Made by a program: the position numbers and the translations under genes
IMG/VR virus record: IMGVR_UViG_3300050821_016647
Span: 1 to 64,000 of that record
Direction: 5' to 3' (one strand)
DNA from: a virus
DNA length: 64,000 nucleotides
In this document: in pieces, positions 48,723 to 57,410 of the stretch
How positions within the stretch are numbered: position 1 is the first letter of the stretch
Layout: each line of letters begins with the position of its first letter
Notes under the pieces: generated by a model
Told to the model about the DNA's origin: nothing
The model's database searches: none
What the model saw: the letters and a program-made list of their open reading frames with translations, nothing else

Positions 48723-49646
48723 TCAGATCCTTCTTGGACCTGGAACTTTGCCGACTCCACGCACCATCTGCTGCGAAAACGCGTAGTCCTTTGCCTCTTT
48801 CACCGGAGTGCCGTCTGGAAAACACGGCAATCCTCTCTCGAGCCCGACAGGCACGTAAGACGCGCTGTCAGCTTGAGGCGCGAAGGCGTGAGCCATCGGA
48901 AAGACGCCAACGCCTGTTGGTTGAGCTGCTGGCTCTGTCTGCACAGGCACTGCGCCCACTCCAATGAAGTCGCCGTGGTCCGGTTCTTTTCCCATGGTCG
49001 TCGGAGCTCCGTTAGGTGTGGAAGACATTGTCCCGCTGATGGGGTCGACCCACCATTCCTTGGTCGCCGGATAGGACTCGTCCACGCCGTATTTCTCTGA
49101 CGACGGATCGACCTTCATCCAATTACCGTTGTCGCCGAGCACGGCGCAAATGACGTGGGTTGCCTGAGAGGTCCCGTACGCCTGACCTACGATCCGTGTC
49201 TCGATGCCAATCGAGAGCATTGCCGATGCGAACGCGATGCAGCGGTCATCACAATCGGCGGCAGGCATGCAGAGCCCATGTTCGTCCAGACAAAGCGTAC
49301 GAGCAGGAGTCGCCATGAGCTCGGTGTTGACCGGGTCCTGGACGTAAACGGTCCTTTTTCGAATCTCGTTGAGGATGGCTTGCGCCTGTCCTTTGACGGT
49401 CTTCGGCTTGCCCGCGGCAATGAGAACTTTCCCGGCGAACGCGCGGAGCCGCGGGTCATTACGGCCGTCGCGAATGTACTTCGACATCTCGTTGAGCGAG
49501 TAATTCGTCCCTTCAACCCCCGGTGGATGTCGGTCCTGAATCACCGGCGTTCCAAGCGCTTTCGCCGCCTCGGTCGCAGACGGAGCGAAGCCTTTGCCGA
49601 AACCAGCAATCGGGCGGGGAAATGCGGGAACGTCGGAATCGCTCAT
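48723..49646 (-). CDS. Transglutaminase-fold (cysteine peptidase-like) protein (307 aa)
   Basis: The core (about 75-200) shows the transglutaminase-like triad pattern: Cys132 in MPAADCDDRCIAFASAML, His164 in ATHVICAVL and Asp180 in WMKVDPS. Such folds include proteases and transferases. GFGK lies near the N-terminus (IAGFGKGF) and RGVGKVPG at the C-terminus, next to DYAF. It could be a maturation protease for GLG-motif proteins or a peptidoglycan enzyme; this is inference. Confidence 0.7.
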   Translation of the reverse strand: MSDSDVPAFPRPIAGFGKGFAPSATEAAKALGTPVIQDRHPPGVEGTNYSLNEMSKYIRDGRNDPRLRAFAGKVLIAAGKPKTVKGQAQAILNEIRKRTVYVQDPVNTELMATPARTLCLDEHGLCMPAADCDDRCIAFASAMLSIGIETRIVGQAYGTSQATHVICAVLGDNGNWMKVDPSSEKYGVDESYPATKEWWVDPISGTMSSTPNGAPTTMGKEPDHGDFIGVGAVPVQTEPAAQPTGVGVFPMAHAFAPQADSASYVPVGLERGLPCFPDGTPVKEAKDYAFSQQMVRGVGKVPGPRRI

Positions 49647-49648
49647 GG

Positions 49649-50224
49649 TCACCCCGCCAGTAAAACGTTCGGTGCGACCCAGTAATTGTTGAAGACCTGC
49701 GTCCACCCGGCCCCTGGCGATCCGACCTGGTACACGGCCTTGAGGTGGTGCGGCATCGCCGTCACACCGGTAGGACACCAGATCCAATACTCACCGACCT
49801 GATGCCACTGACCTTGACCGGCTTGCGGCGCCTTCGACGGCATCGCCCCGTGCGTGTACCAGAAGCCGCGCGGATCGAACTTGGGAGGAATCTGCGCGCC
49901 AGCGGCGACGAGCGTCGGCGCAGCTTGAATGTTGGTCTTGTGGCCTTCAACGATCGAAAGAGACGTGTGCTCCGGAGGAGGCGACATCGCAACATCAGGG
50001 CGCATCAGTGCTCCAACACCTTCCGGCTCTTTCGCGGCTCCTTCCGACTCCTTCCCTACTCCCTCCGGTTCCTTCCCTACACCCTCCGGCTCCTTCACCG
50101 TACTCTTCGTCGGTGCCGAGGTATCCGGCCACTTCTTCCTCTCTCCCCCAGGAAGCAGACCCAGACCTCGAATGATCCCCTGAGGGAAGATGTAGTCCTT
50201 GTCGGGATTGCGATCGTCACTCAT
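49649..50224 (-). CDS. Virion-type protein with KEPEGVG repeats (191 aa)
   Basis: N-terminus MSDDRNPDKDYIFPQGIIRG ends in GLGLLPGG. Residues 45-75 hold three to four copies of KEPEGVGKE. The C-terminal half is a small Trp-rich domain (QWHQVGEYWIWCPTGV, GWTQVFNNYWVAPNVLL). The DYxF-x-GLG start is shared with the 52997 and 51582 proteins. Confidence 0.6.
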   Translation of the reverse strand: MSDDRNPDKDYIFPQGIIRGLGLLPGGERKKWPDTSAPTKSTVKEPEGVGKEPEGVGKESEGAAKEPEGVGALMRPDVAMSPPPEHTSLSIVEGHKTNIQAAPTLVAAGAQIPPKFDPRGFWYTHGAMPSKAPQAGQGQWHQVGEYWIWCPTGVTAMPHHLKAVYQVGSPGAGWTQVFNNYWVAPNVLLAG

Positions 50225-50745
50225 CGAGCTCTCCTTCGTGGCTTCGCGCGTCGTACGCGTCTGAACCTTCGTTGCGTTCCGTGACCGATCGAAAGCGGGT
50301 TTGACTTCATTCCCGCCGGAGCAACCGCGGGTCGCATCGCCGACCATGCGATGAACCCGAGGAGTCCGAGAAGCGCAGTTCCACCGAGCACCCACGCCCA
50401 CGTGGGCACGCTCGAGGTCGCGGGAGCTGCGGCTACGGGAACCGGCGCTGTGTACGTCGGAAGAGGAAGAGTGCCAGGAAACGACGTGGGCACGATCGCC
50501 GTCGAGCCGACAGGATTGAGTCCGTCCGTCGAAGCTGGAGGCGTCACACCGGGTATCGGGATCTCCACGCCCGATACGAGCGGCGTCGTATCCGCAGTCA
50601 CAGCCGGAGCCGGCGGCGGCTCGGGCGGTGGCGTAAGTGGCGGGAGAGTGGTCGGAGCGTACATGACCCCGGCAGATACCTGGCCTAGACCTGTAGGAAC
50701 AGAGGCGCCGTTTTGGGGCGTAGCAGGCGTAGCTGTTGCTTCCAT
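50221..50745 (-). CDS. Pro-rich membrane protein with inverted NP motif (174 aa)
   Basis: VPTGLGQVS lies near the N-terminus, followed by a long Pro/Thr-rich stretch, a membrane helix (TWAWVLGGTALLGLLGFIAW) and a basic tail starting MKSNPLSIGHG. Together with the 22431 gene it shows NP on the basic side of the helix in reversed topology. Confidence 0.7.
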   Translation of the reverse strand: MEATATPATPQNGASVPTGLGQVSAGVMYAPTTLPPLTPPPEPPPAPAVTADTTPLVSGVEIPIPGVTPPASTDGLNPVGSTAIVPTSFPGTLPLPTYTAPVPVAAAPATSSVPTWAWVLGGTALLGLLGFIAWSAMRPAVAPAGMKSNPLSIGHGTQRRFRRVRRAKPRRRAR

Positions 50746-50790
50746 GCGCCTACAGTATCAGGCACTCCCGAAGTCGTCGAGAATGGGCTT

Positions 50791-51573
50791 CTACGTCGAA
50801 GACGACGCAGGCGAAGAAGCCTCGGAAACGAGATAAATCACGCCACCGAGGACCGCAATTCCGAGCAGTCCAGCTATCACCATAGCCGTCGTAGACATTC
50901 CTGCCGGCGCTACGGATGGGGCGTAATACTGCGCCGGCTGAGGCTGTCCCGCTGCGGCCATCGTAGCGAGAATCGCCTGCGCCGACGCCGAGGAACGTGC
51001 CGTAGGCGTTGTCCCGGGAGCGGATGGGTACGTAGGGGAGTACGTCCCAGGAAGTCCCGATTGAAGCGTCGTGTTCACGACGAACGATGGCGCAGAAGAA
51101 GGAACGGGAATGACTGGCGATTCTCCTGGAGCCAACGGCTGAATTTTTCCGACTCCTGAGGGGAGACCCATGACGCCTCCGATAGCAGCACCTGATCCGA
51201 GCTTGCTCGTCTTGGACACGTAGTGCCCGCCGTGGCCCGTACTCTCGACGAAGAGTCCGTCAACGCAGATCAAGATCTCATTCTTACCCCCGGACGTGTA
51301 CTTACCAGTCTTAGCGTCGTATCCGGTGTAAACGAACTTGAAGAGGTATCCTCCATAAGTGAAATATGGAGAGACCCCGATCTGGGTCATGTAGTAGTTG
51401 AAGACCGGGCCGTAGTTGAGCGAGACGCCGTCGATGGTGACGTACGGACCGTGGCCTTGCGTTATCACTCGCAGCCAGCGCTTGCACTGGCGAGCGCCGG
51501 TCAGAACGATGCCTTCCGGCGGTGATGGATTTACGCCGAGACCTCGGACCAGCGCTGGGCTGAACGCGTGCAC
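50791..51573 (-). CDS. C-terminally anchored protein with GLG motif (260 aa)
   Basis: GTG start begins MHAFSPALVRGLGVNPSPP. A globular domain (CKRWLRVITQGHGPYVTIDG, YYMTQIGVSPYFTYGGYLFK) is followed by PSGVGKIQP, a Pro/Ser/Ala linker and a membrane helix (TAMVIAGLLGIAVLGGVIYL). Longer in-frame ORF is shadow sequence. Confidence 0.65.
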   Translation of the reverse strand: MHAFSPALVRGLGVNPSPPEGIVLTGARQCKRWLRVITQGHGPYVTIDGVSLNYGPVFNYYMTQIGVSPYFTYGGYLFKFVYTGYDAKTGKYTSGGKNEILICVDGLFVESTGHGGHYVSKTSKLGSGAAIGGVMGLPSGVGKIQPLAPGESPVIPVPSSAPSFVVNTTLQSGLPGTYSPTYPSAPGTTPTARSSASAQAILATMAAAGQPQPAQYYAPSVAPAGMSTTAMVIAGLLGIAVLGGVIYLVSEASSPASSST

Positions 51574-51581
51574 GATCTGCT

Positions 51582-52922
51582 CTAATCGAGCAAATAGTAC
51601 GCGCCCACACCCGCACCACCGACGAGCAAGAGCGCCCAGAGCCACGCGTACGACGTCGTCGCAGCGGCGTACGGGATGAAGACCCAGTACGCGGGCCCGG
51701 TGTTGATCCACTGTCCCGTGATGCCGGCGGCTGCGAGTTGCGCAGGGACCTGCGTCGGCCTCGGAAGGGTCGGGCCACCGATCCCCAGAAGTTGGTTCAC
51801 GTTGCTGACCACGTAGTACGTGTTGACGATGGCAAGCGAATACGCCGGCATCGGGTACCACTGCCAGAAGTGCGGGCGAACCATGCACCACGCGCCAGGC
51901 AAAGAAACCCCGGGCGGAGGTGCCGTCGGTCGCGCAACCCCCGTGCTGTTGTACACCCACGCGAACTGCCCCAGTCCGGCAGCGGTCTGGAATACGGGGA
52001 TTCCCGGTTGAGGCGCCGTAGGCGGAAGCACCATGGCCAAGAACTGCGCGCTGAGCACCGCCTGGTGAACGGAAGGAATCCCGCTCGCGGAGTAGACGAG
52101 CGCGACAGGAGTCAGAGCACCAGCAACCACAGGCGCAGTCTGCACAACCGTGACCGCACCAACGGTGCACTGCTGGATCGGACCGTTCGTCAGCGTAGGG
52201 TTGTAGCGGAAGTGCGACCCGCCGTACGTGAAGTAGATCCAGCCATCGGATGCCGTCGATACGCCGCCGACCGCCAGTCGCGAAGACAGCGCAGGAGCCA
52301 CCTGAAGAAAGAGCGCGCTCGTCGAGGACAGACCCTTCCAGCCCGAACCGGCTGGGCAAGCAAACGGATTCGTCAGCGTCACCTGCCCGAGACCGGTCGG
52401 CTTGCGACCGACACCGACGATATCCGCTGCCCCGTCCGCAAAAGCGCCGACACCGGTCGGCAGTCCGTTGATGCCTTGGAAGTGCGAAGGCGGGTTGTAG
52501 TGCGTTCCGTGCGGGAAAAGCTCCTCTCCGCCGGCCAGCAGCTCCGCTGCCTCCCCAGACGACCCTGCGGCTGGACCGAGTCTGCCGCCCCCCTCTCCGC
52601 CCACATTTGTCGCCGACCCAGAAGATGTACCTCCTGCACCCATGTTGCCGTGAGGACCCTCACTGCCTCGCGGCTCAGGGGTCAAGTTGTACCCTCCGCG
52701 ATTGACCTCGTGCCATCCGCTTGGCTGCCCTACGCCCGCCGGCATTCCGGCGACGCCGTGAAAGTGCTCGGGGACCTTGTACACGGCACCTTTCGCGTCA
52801 GGCCGGACCAGTGTTAGGCCAAGTCCGGTAATCGGCATCGCGAACGCTCGGTCTCGAGCAGGACTCGCAGGATTCCGTCCGAGTCCAAGGTGACGAACGT
52901 CGAAGGCGCAATCCTGGGTCAT
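51582..52922 (-). CDS. C-terminally anchored protein with several GLG motifs (446 aa)
   Basis: HLGLGRNPAS and ITGLGLTL occur in the first 40 residues, and AGVGQPSG, PTGVGAFA and PTGLGQVT in the middle. The C-terminal domain (about 185-420) is related in layout to the 52997 gene (CPAGSGWKGLSST, FYFTYGG-like segments). It ends in a membrane helix with YYLLD at the extreme C-terminus. Confidence 0.65.
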   Translation of the reverse strand: MTQDCAFDVRHLGLGRNPASPARDRAFAMPITGLGLTLVRPDAKGAVYKVPEHFHGVAGMPAGVGQPSGWHEVNRGGYNLTPEPRGSEGPHGNMGAGGTSSGSATNVGGEGGGRLGPAAGSSGEAAELLAGGEELFPHGTHYNPPSHFQGINGLPTGVGAFADGAADIVGVGRKPTGLGQVTLTNPFACPAGSGWKGLSSTSALFLQVAPALSSRLAVGGVSTASDGWIYFTYGGSHFRYNPTLTNGPIQQCTVGAVTVVQTAPVVAGALTPVALVYSASGIPSVHQAVLSAQFLAMVLPPTAPQPGIPVFQTAAGLGQFAWVYNSTGVARPTAPPPGVSLPGAWCMVRPHFWQWYPMPAYSLAIVNTYYVVSNVNQLLGIGGPTLPRPTQVPAQLAAAGITGQWINTGPAYWVFIPYAAATTSYAWLWALLLVGGAGVGAYYLLD

Positions 52923-52996
52923 GGTCGATCTCTCCTACCTTGTCGTCTGTCTCGACAGGGTAAACTAGCCGAGCGGGTACCGCAACTCTGCGTTTT

Positions 52997-53551
52997 TCAG
53001 TCGATCAGATAGTAGCCAGCGGCCCCAGCCGCTCCGAGCCCGAGTAGCACCCAAAGCCAGGTATACGACGTTGGCGCAGCAGTGACGGGCATCGCGCCTT
53101 GAGAGGTGAGCGTCACAAGCGCCGGATTGAACGTCATGGGCGCCCCGGCGACCACGATGGGCGCCGAGCCTCCGCTCTGATGAGCCGCGACAGAGCTCTT
53201 GCTCGCGCAGACGCTCACGCTACCGAAGCCGGGCGAGAACATGATCGGCAAGCCTGACGACAACTTGAAGTAGAAGTTGCCGTCTGCGGCAGCTCGCGAC
53301 GGATACAAGGAAGCCCAGTTTCTTATCCACTTGACGAGAGCGCCGGTGAGCTCGGGCACCTTCGGCGACGATGGGCTCGGAGGGTACGCGTTCACCCAAG
53401 AATAGCCCGCCGGACAGGAAATAGGCTTCGCCGACCAGTTCGGAGGCGTGAGTCCCAGCCCCCTCGGTCGAAGACGCGCTGAAAACGCGCGGTCGCTCGG
53501 GGCCGGCACGCGACCGAAACCTTGAATCGGAAAAGCGTAGTCCTTGGACAT
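52997..53551 (-). CDS. C-terminally anchored protein with GFG/GLG N-terminus (184 aa)
   Basis: MSKDYAFPIQGFGRVPAPSD and RPRGLGLTPPNW open the protein, then CPAGYSWVNAYPPSPSS as in the neighbour, and a C-terminal helix (TWLWVLLGLGAAGAAGYYLI) ending in D. Looks like a shorter paralogue of the 51582 protein. Confidence 0.65.
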   Translation of the reverse strand: MSKDYAFPIQGFGRVPAPSDRAFSARLRPRGLGLTPPNWSAKPISCPAGYSWVNAYPPSPSSPKVPELTGALVKWIRNWASLYPSRAAADGNFYFKLSSGLPIMFSPGFGSVSVCASKSSVAAHQSGGSAPIVVAGAPMTFNPALVTLTSQGAMPVTAAPTSYTWLWVLLGLGAAGAAGYYLID

Positions 53552-53553
53552 GG

Positions 53554-53838
53554 TCACTCCGTAGCAAAGTAGATGAGGGCCCCGATCACTGCAACTCCGA
53601 CGGCTCCGGCAATCACGTAAGGAACCAACGACGGTGCTGCCGCAGCCGACGCCGTTCCCGGCGCGGTCACTGCAAGACCCTGATCCAGACTCGCTTGCGC
53701 CGCGACGACTCTCGCTTGAGCCGCTTGAATAGCGGTCGTGTTTCCGCTCGCAGCAGCTTGTGCCAGCGCCGTCTGCGAATTTTGCCACTCGGTAAATTGC
53801 GCCGTCAGCTGCGCTTGAGTCTGTCCGAGGCCGCTCAT
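53554..53838 (-). CDS. Small helical protein with GLGQ start and membrane end (94 aa)
   Basis: MSGLGQTQAQLTAQF starts a Gln/Ala helix, and the C-terminus is a membrane helix (LVPYVIAGAVGVAVIGALIY). The GLG motif at residues 3-5 leaves no room for a domain before it. Confidence 0.65.
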   Translation of the reverse strand: MSGLGQTQAQLTAQFTEWQNSQTALAQAAASGNTTAIQAAQARVVAAQASLDQGLAVTAPGTASAAAAPSLVPYVIAGAVGVAVIGALIYFATE

Positions 53839-55310
53839 CTTCGAAGCAACCTTCCAGCTCGAGCAAGACCAAGCTTCGTCGTTTCGACGGGGGACGTATT
53901 CGTCGCCGCCGAGTACGCCAGAATGGCAAAAGCCAAGGTGCCTGCGGCGCCTGCTGCTACCGCGCCGACCTTGCTAGCCGTCGTGAGGGTCGGGGCAGCA
54001 GCAACCGTCACAGACTGTGTTGGTGCAGTCGTCCAGTCTTCGGGACCCGTCCACACGGCTCCATTCGCCATGGCGCGAGCCATAGCGGAATAGTCCGCAA
54101 TCAGCTGATGGAGCGTGGCCTGAGCTTGCGTGGTCGACCAGCCAACACCTTGAAGAGTATGACCAGGATACCCGAGCTCGAATTTCTGCCCCCCATTCGG
54201 CTGACTCGAACCGAACGTTGTTCCGTTCTTGTTGAGGATGTACGCCTGAATCGACAGCTCGGCGACGATGGCCATAGGCGAAGCGCCGCAGCTCAACATG
54301 CCAAGCACGGTCGCGACGGCATTCATTCCGTCAGGGTTGAAGTAAATAGTCTGCCCACTCGTAGGTCCGTTCCCCGGAGCGGCTGTGCCGTAGAGCGATG
54401 TTCCGAAGTAAAGAGGGTCCGGCCGTCGCTGCTGCGCTCGCTGAACGATGAGCGCCTGGGTCAGCGTGTCACTCACCCCTTGCGTGGACTGAATCCACTT
54501 GTTTTGTAGGGCCGTTGCGCTTCCACCGGGCCCACCCGATCCGAAATAAAGATCGAGCGTGCAGTCCACCAGTCCTCCCGGACCTGTGTTCGTCGGCGTC
54601 GACCAGTTCCACCATACCGGTGTACAGAGCGGCTGCTCTTTCCCTTTTTTCCCAGTCACCGTATTCAGGACGGAATTGAGTGACGCCGATCGCGTATTCT
54701 GGCTTAGAAACGTTGGGCCGTAGCTCGGCAGTATTTGGTAAAACGGATTGGTGGCCCAAGCTCCATAGAGCAGATTCCTCCACGTTGACTCGCGCTTCGA
54801 AGTCGAAGGTGGATAAACGGACGCACACCAATCGGCCATCGCCCACCCCTGTGGGTTGTCCGACATGAGTGCTCGTTTCGAATTTGCGTAAGCAATCACA
54901 CGCTCGGTGATGACCTCGGTAGCCTGACTCACGCCGCCGACGGCAGTAACGCCCTGAAATGTCCCGAGGCTCGCAAGCCCTTCAACTAGACCCGCCACAG
55001 CGCCGACCGCAGCACCGTACGGACCTGCGATAGCTGCCCCTTGCATAGCACCGCTGAGAACGTCGGCCGCCATCGTCGCGACCTGCTGGTACTGCGCACC
55101 GCCGATACTCGTGATGAAAGAGATGCCAGCCTCGGCGAGCGTCATGAGCCCGTCGGAGGTTCCGCTTTGAATCGCGTTGACGAGATTCTGACCGTGCGTA
55201 ATTGCGTCCGACGCACTCGACGGGATATTTGCGAGCTGCGTCGCTGGATCGTTGAGGTGGGAGACTAGCGCCGAAGCGGACGAGAATTGGCCTAGCCCTC
55301 GAGCGCGCAT
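53835..55310 (-). CDS. Large hydrophobic virion-type protein with GLGQ start (491 aa)
   Basis: MRARGLGQFSSASALVSHLN begins the protein. Residues 90-130 are a Gly/Ala-rich hydrophobic helix pair (GAAIAGPYGAAVGAVAGLVE), the middle is a globular domain, and a further membrane helix near the end (VGAVAAGAAGTLAFAILAYS) precedes a basic tail. No ribosome site visible. No family recognised. Confidence 0.6.
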   Translation of the reverse strand: MRARGLGQFSSASALVSHLNDPATQLANIPSSASDAITHGQNLVNAIQSGTSDGLMTLAEAGISFITSIGGAQYQQVATMAADVLSGAMQGAAIAGPYGAAVGAVAGLVEGLASLGTFQGVTAVGGVSQATEVITERVIAYANSKRALMSDNPQGWAMADWCASVYPPSTSKRESTWRNLLYGAWATNPFYQILPSYGPTFLSQNTRSASLNSVLNTVTGKKGKEQPLCTPVWWNWSTPTNTGPGGLVDCTLDLYFGSGGPGGSATALQNKWIQSTQGVSDTLTQALIVQRAQQRRPDPLYFGTSLYGTAAPGNGPTSGQTIYFNPDGMNAVATVLGMLSCGASPMAIVAELSIQAYILNKNGTTFGSSQPNGGQKFELGYPGHTLQGVGWSTTQAQATLHQLIADYSAMARAMANGAVWTGPEDWTTAPTQSVTVAAAPTLTTASKVGAVAAGAAGTLAFAILAYSAATNTSPVETTKLGLARAGRLLRR

Positions 55311-55358
55311 GCGCCCAGCCTACATCGGTCCACTCTGGAGCGCTACGAAACGCTACGT

Positions 55359-57065
55359 TCAGCCCCAGAGCGGGCCGGACGGGACCGGGATTGTCGGCTT
55401 TTTCGGAGCCGGCGGCGGAACAGGAGCGGGTCTCGGAGGCGGCGCTGCTTGCACCGGCGCTGCTTGCGGAGGAGGAGGCTGCGGAGCTTGCGGAGGCTGC
55501 GGCTGCGGAGGAAGCACCGGAACCTGAGGGTTCTGCGCGCGCGACACCGCGTTGGCAAGTTCGATTCTCTGCTTCACCGCGTTGTTGGTCAGTGCCGCCT
55601 GATGGTCGACGATCTTTCGGTACTGGTCGACGCCCTTGGTCACGAACTCGGAAATTTTCGGAAGTGCCCCCACGAGCGTCGGCGCCCATGCGACCTTTCC
55701 CGTCGCGCGATCGAGCGCCATGGAGATACCACCCACGTCCTGAGTTAGCATTGCCGGTGGCACCTGCGGCACATCCTGAGGCCCATCGTCGATCTCATCA
55801 TCGACTGTCGCTGGCTGCGGAGCGAAGCCTGCGAACATGTCCTGCACAGTCTTCATCCCGGACATGGCCTCTTGAAGCATCGAAACCGTGCCCTTGATCT
55901 GCGCTCCGAACGACGGTTGCGGAGCCGGCGGCGGAGCCTGAACGATGACCTGCGCGGGCTGCGCAGGCGCGGCCGGCGCCGCAACGGCAACAGGCACTTG
56001 CCCCACTCCGACAGGACCGACAGGATACGCAGCCATCGGCGGTGCCGGCATCATGCCTCCAGGCACACGCACGTAACCGGGTGGGACGGGATACTGCTCA
56101 GACGGAAGAGAGATGAAACCCGCCGGAGGCTGTGGCTTCTTCATCTCGGCGACCATTTCCTTGAGCGTCGCCATCGTTGCGGCGTTCTGCGCCTGCATCA
56201 TCTCGAACAGCGCACGATTCGCGTCGAACCCGCCGGAGGCGGGTGCGGGCGGGGGCGGCATGTAAATGGGCTGCGGAGCCGGTACGGGTGCAGGAGATTG
56301 CGGCGGAGCTGCCTGCTGCTGCTGCGGCTGCTGCGGAGGAGACACCACGATGACCTGCGGTGACTGCTGCTGCGGTTGAGGCTGTTGTGGCCACGGGTAC
56401 CCAGGAGAAGCGGGCCAACCCTGACCTCCTCCGCTACCTCCACCGGCACCTCCTCCAGGATACGCGTACTGAGGTTGCTGCGGTTGCTGTTGCTGTTGCT
56501 GAGGTGCCGGAGGATTGATCACTTGCACGGGAGACGGCGCGGTTTTATCCGGCATGAACAACTTTGCCGTACCGCGTTCCGCACCTGAGCTCGATCGGAA
56601 CGAGATCTTGTATGTCGCCGGACCGCTCATGCCATGTTGACTGGCAACGTAGTTGTACAGATCGATCGAGTTCCTGACGTTCGCACCGAGCACCGGTTGA
56701 AATTGCGCTCTCGGTCCAGGGTCCTCTCGAGAGACCAGAATGATCATCGATCCCCATTCCTGAGAGAACGGGATGATGAGATTGTCGATGAGCTCGAGAG
56801 CTTCCTCGGCATTCCAAGAAACGCTTTTGCCGAGTGCTTTGTCCCGGAGCTTGGCTGCGTTACGCTTGTTCTTTCGCGCGGAGTCCACAGTCAAAGCTCC
56901 TATCGCACGAGCTTGTTCCTCGGAAACTTCCCCTTCCATGGTGGGGGTCCCGTCCGGGTTCGTGGGAACCGCGGCCGGCAGCGTAACCCGGGTCACGTCG
57001 CTCATGTCGACGTCGGCGTCTTCGGGGGTCACTTCGGAACGTCGAGCTACTCGGTGACGAGCCAT
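55359..57065 (-). CDS. Pro/Gln-rich protein with N-terminal domain (568 aa)
   Basis: Residues 1-170 form a compact domain (EEQARAIGALTVDSARKNKR, FSQEWGSMIILVSREDPGPR, TYKISFRSSSGAERGTAKLF). Then a long Pro/Gln/Gly linker (about 180-380) with polyQ. A later helical region (about 390-520) ends in a Pro-rich tail. A good AGGAG site precedes ATG 57065. Possibly a tether or scaffold; no family recognised. Confidence 0.6.
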   Translation of the reverse strand: MARHRVARRSEVTPEDADVDMSDVTRVTLPAAVPTNPDGTPTMEGEVSEEQARAIGALTVDSARKNKRNAAKLRDKALGKSVSWNAEEALELIDNLIIPFSQEWGSMIILVSREDPGPRAQFQPVLGANVRNSIDLYNYVASQHGMSGPATYKISFRSSSGAERGTAKLFMPDKTAPSPVQVINPPAPQQQQQQPQQPQYAYPGGGAGGGSGGGQGWPASPGYPWPQQPQPQQQSPQVIVVSPPQQPQQQQAAPPQSPAPVPAPQPIYMPPPPAPASGGFDANRALFEMMQAQNAATMATLKEMVAEMKKPQPPAGFISLPSEQYPVPPGYVRVPGGMMPAPPMAAYPVGPVGVGQVPVAVAAPAAPAQPAQVIVQAPPPAPQPSFGAQIKGTVSMLQEAMSGMKTVQDMFAGFAPQPATVDDEIDDGPQDVPQVPPAMLTQDVGGISMALDRATGKVAWAPTLVGALPKISEFVTKGVDQYRKIVDHQAALTNNAVKQRIELANAVSRAQNPQVPVLPPQPQPPQAPQPPPPQAAPVQAAPPPRPAPVPPPAPKKPTIPVPSGPLWG

Positions 57066-57086
57066 GGTGTTCTCCTACTTCCTCGT

Positions 57087-57410
57087 TCAGGCGATAGCGA
57101 CCGGATCAGCGACGATCTTGCACATCAATCCGGCCGCAAGCTGGTGTGTATAAAGGTCCCTGAAAGGAGCGGCCTGATCCGTTCCCGCCGGGAAGTTCGC
57201 GATGTAGGCGGCCGTGTTGATGTCGAAGACGAGCGTCCGTGTTGCCGTGGCACCACCAAGCGAGGTCGTGTCCGAGGTCAACGTACATCCCGTGATCGTC
57301 TGGATCGGCGCTGGGTCGAGTACGACAGCCGTCATCGCTGCCTCGAGCTCGTCAGGAGTGACAGGACCCTGCGCCGTCGCGTGATAGACGAGGGTCGCGG
57401 TAAGGCTCAC
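57087..57410 (-). CDS. Small structural-type protein (107 aa)
   Basis: MSLTATLVYHATAQGPVTPD and a beta-rich body (TITGCTLTSDTTSLGGATAT) with a helical end. It overlaps the upstream stop by ATGA. Confidence 0.55.
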   Translation of the reverse strand: MSLTATLVYHATAQGPVTPDELEAAMTAVVLDPAPIQTITGCTLTSDTTSLGGATATRTLVFDINTAAYIANFPAGTDQAAPFRDLYTHQLAAGLMCKIVADPVAIA

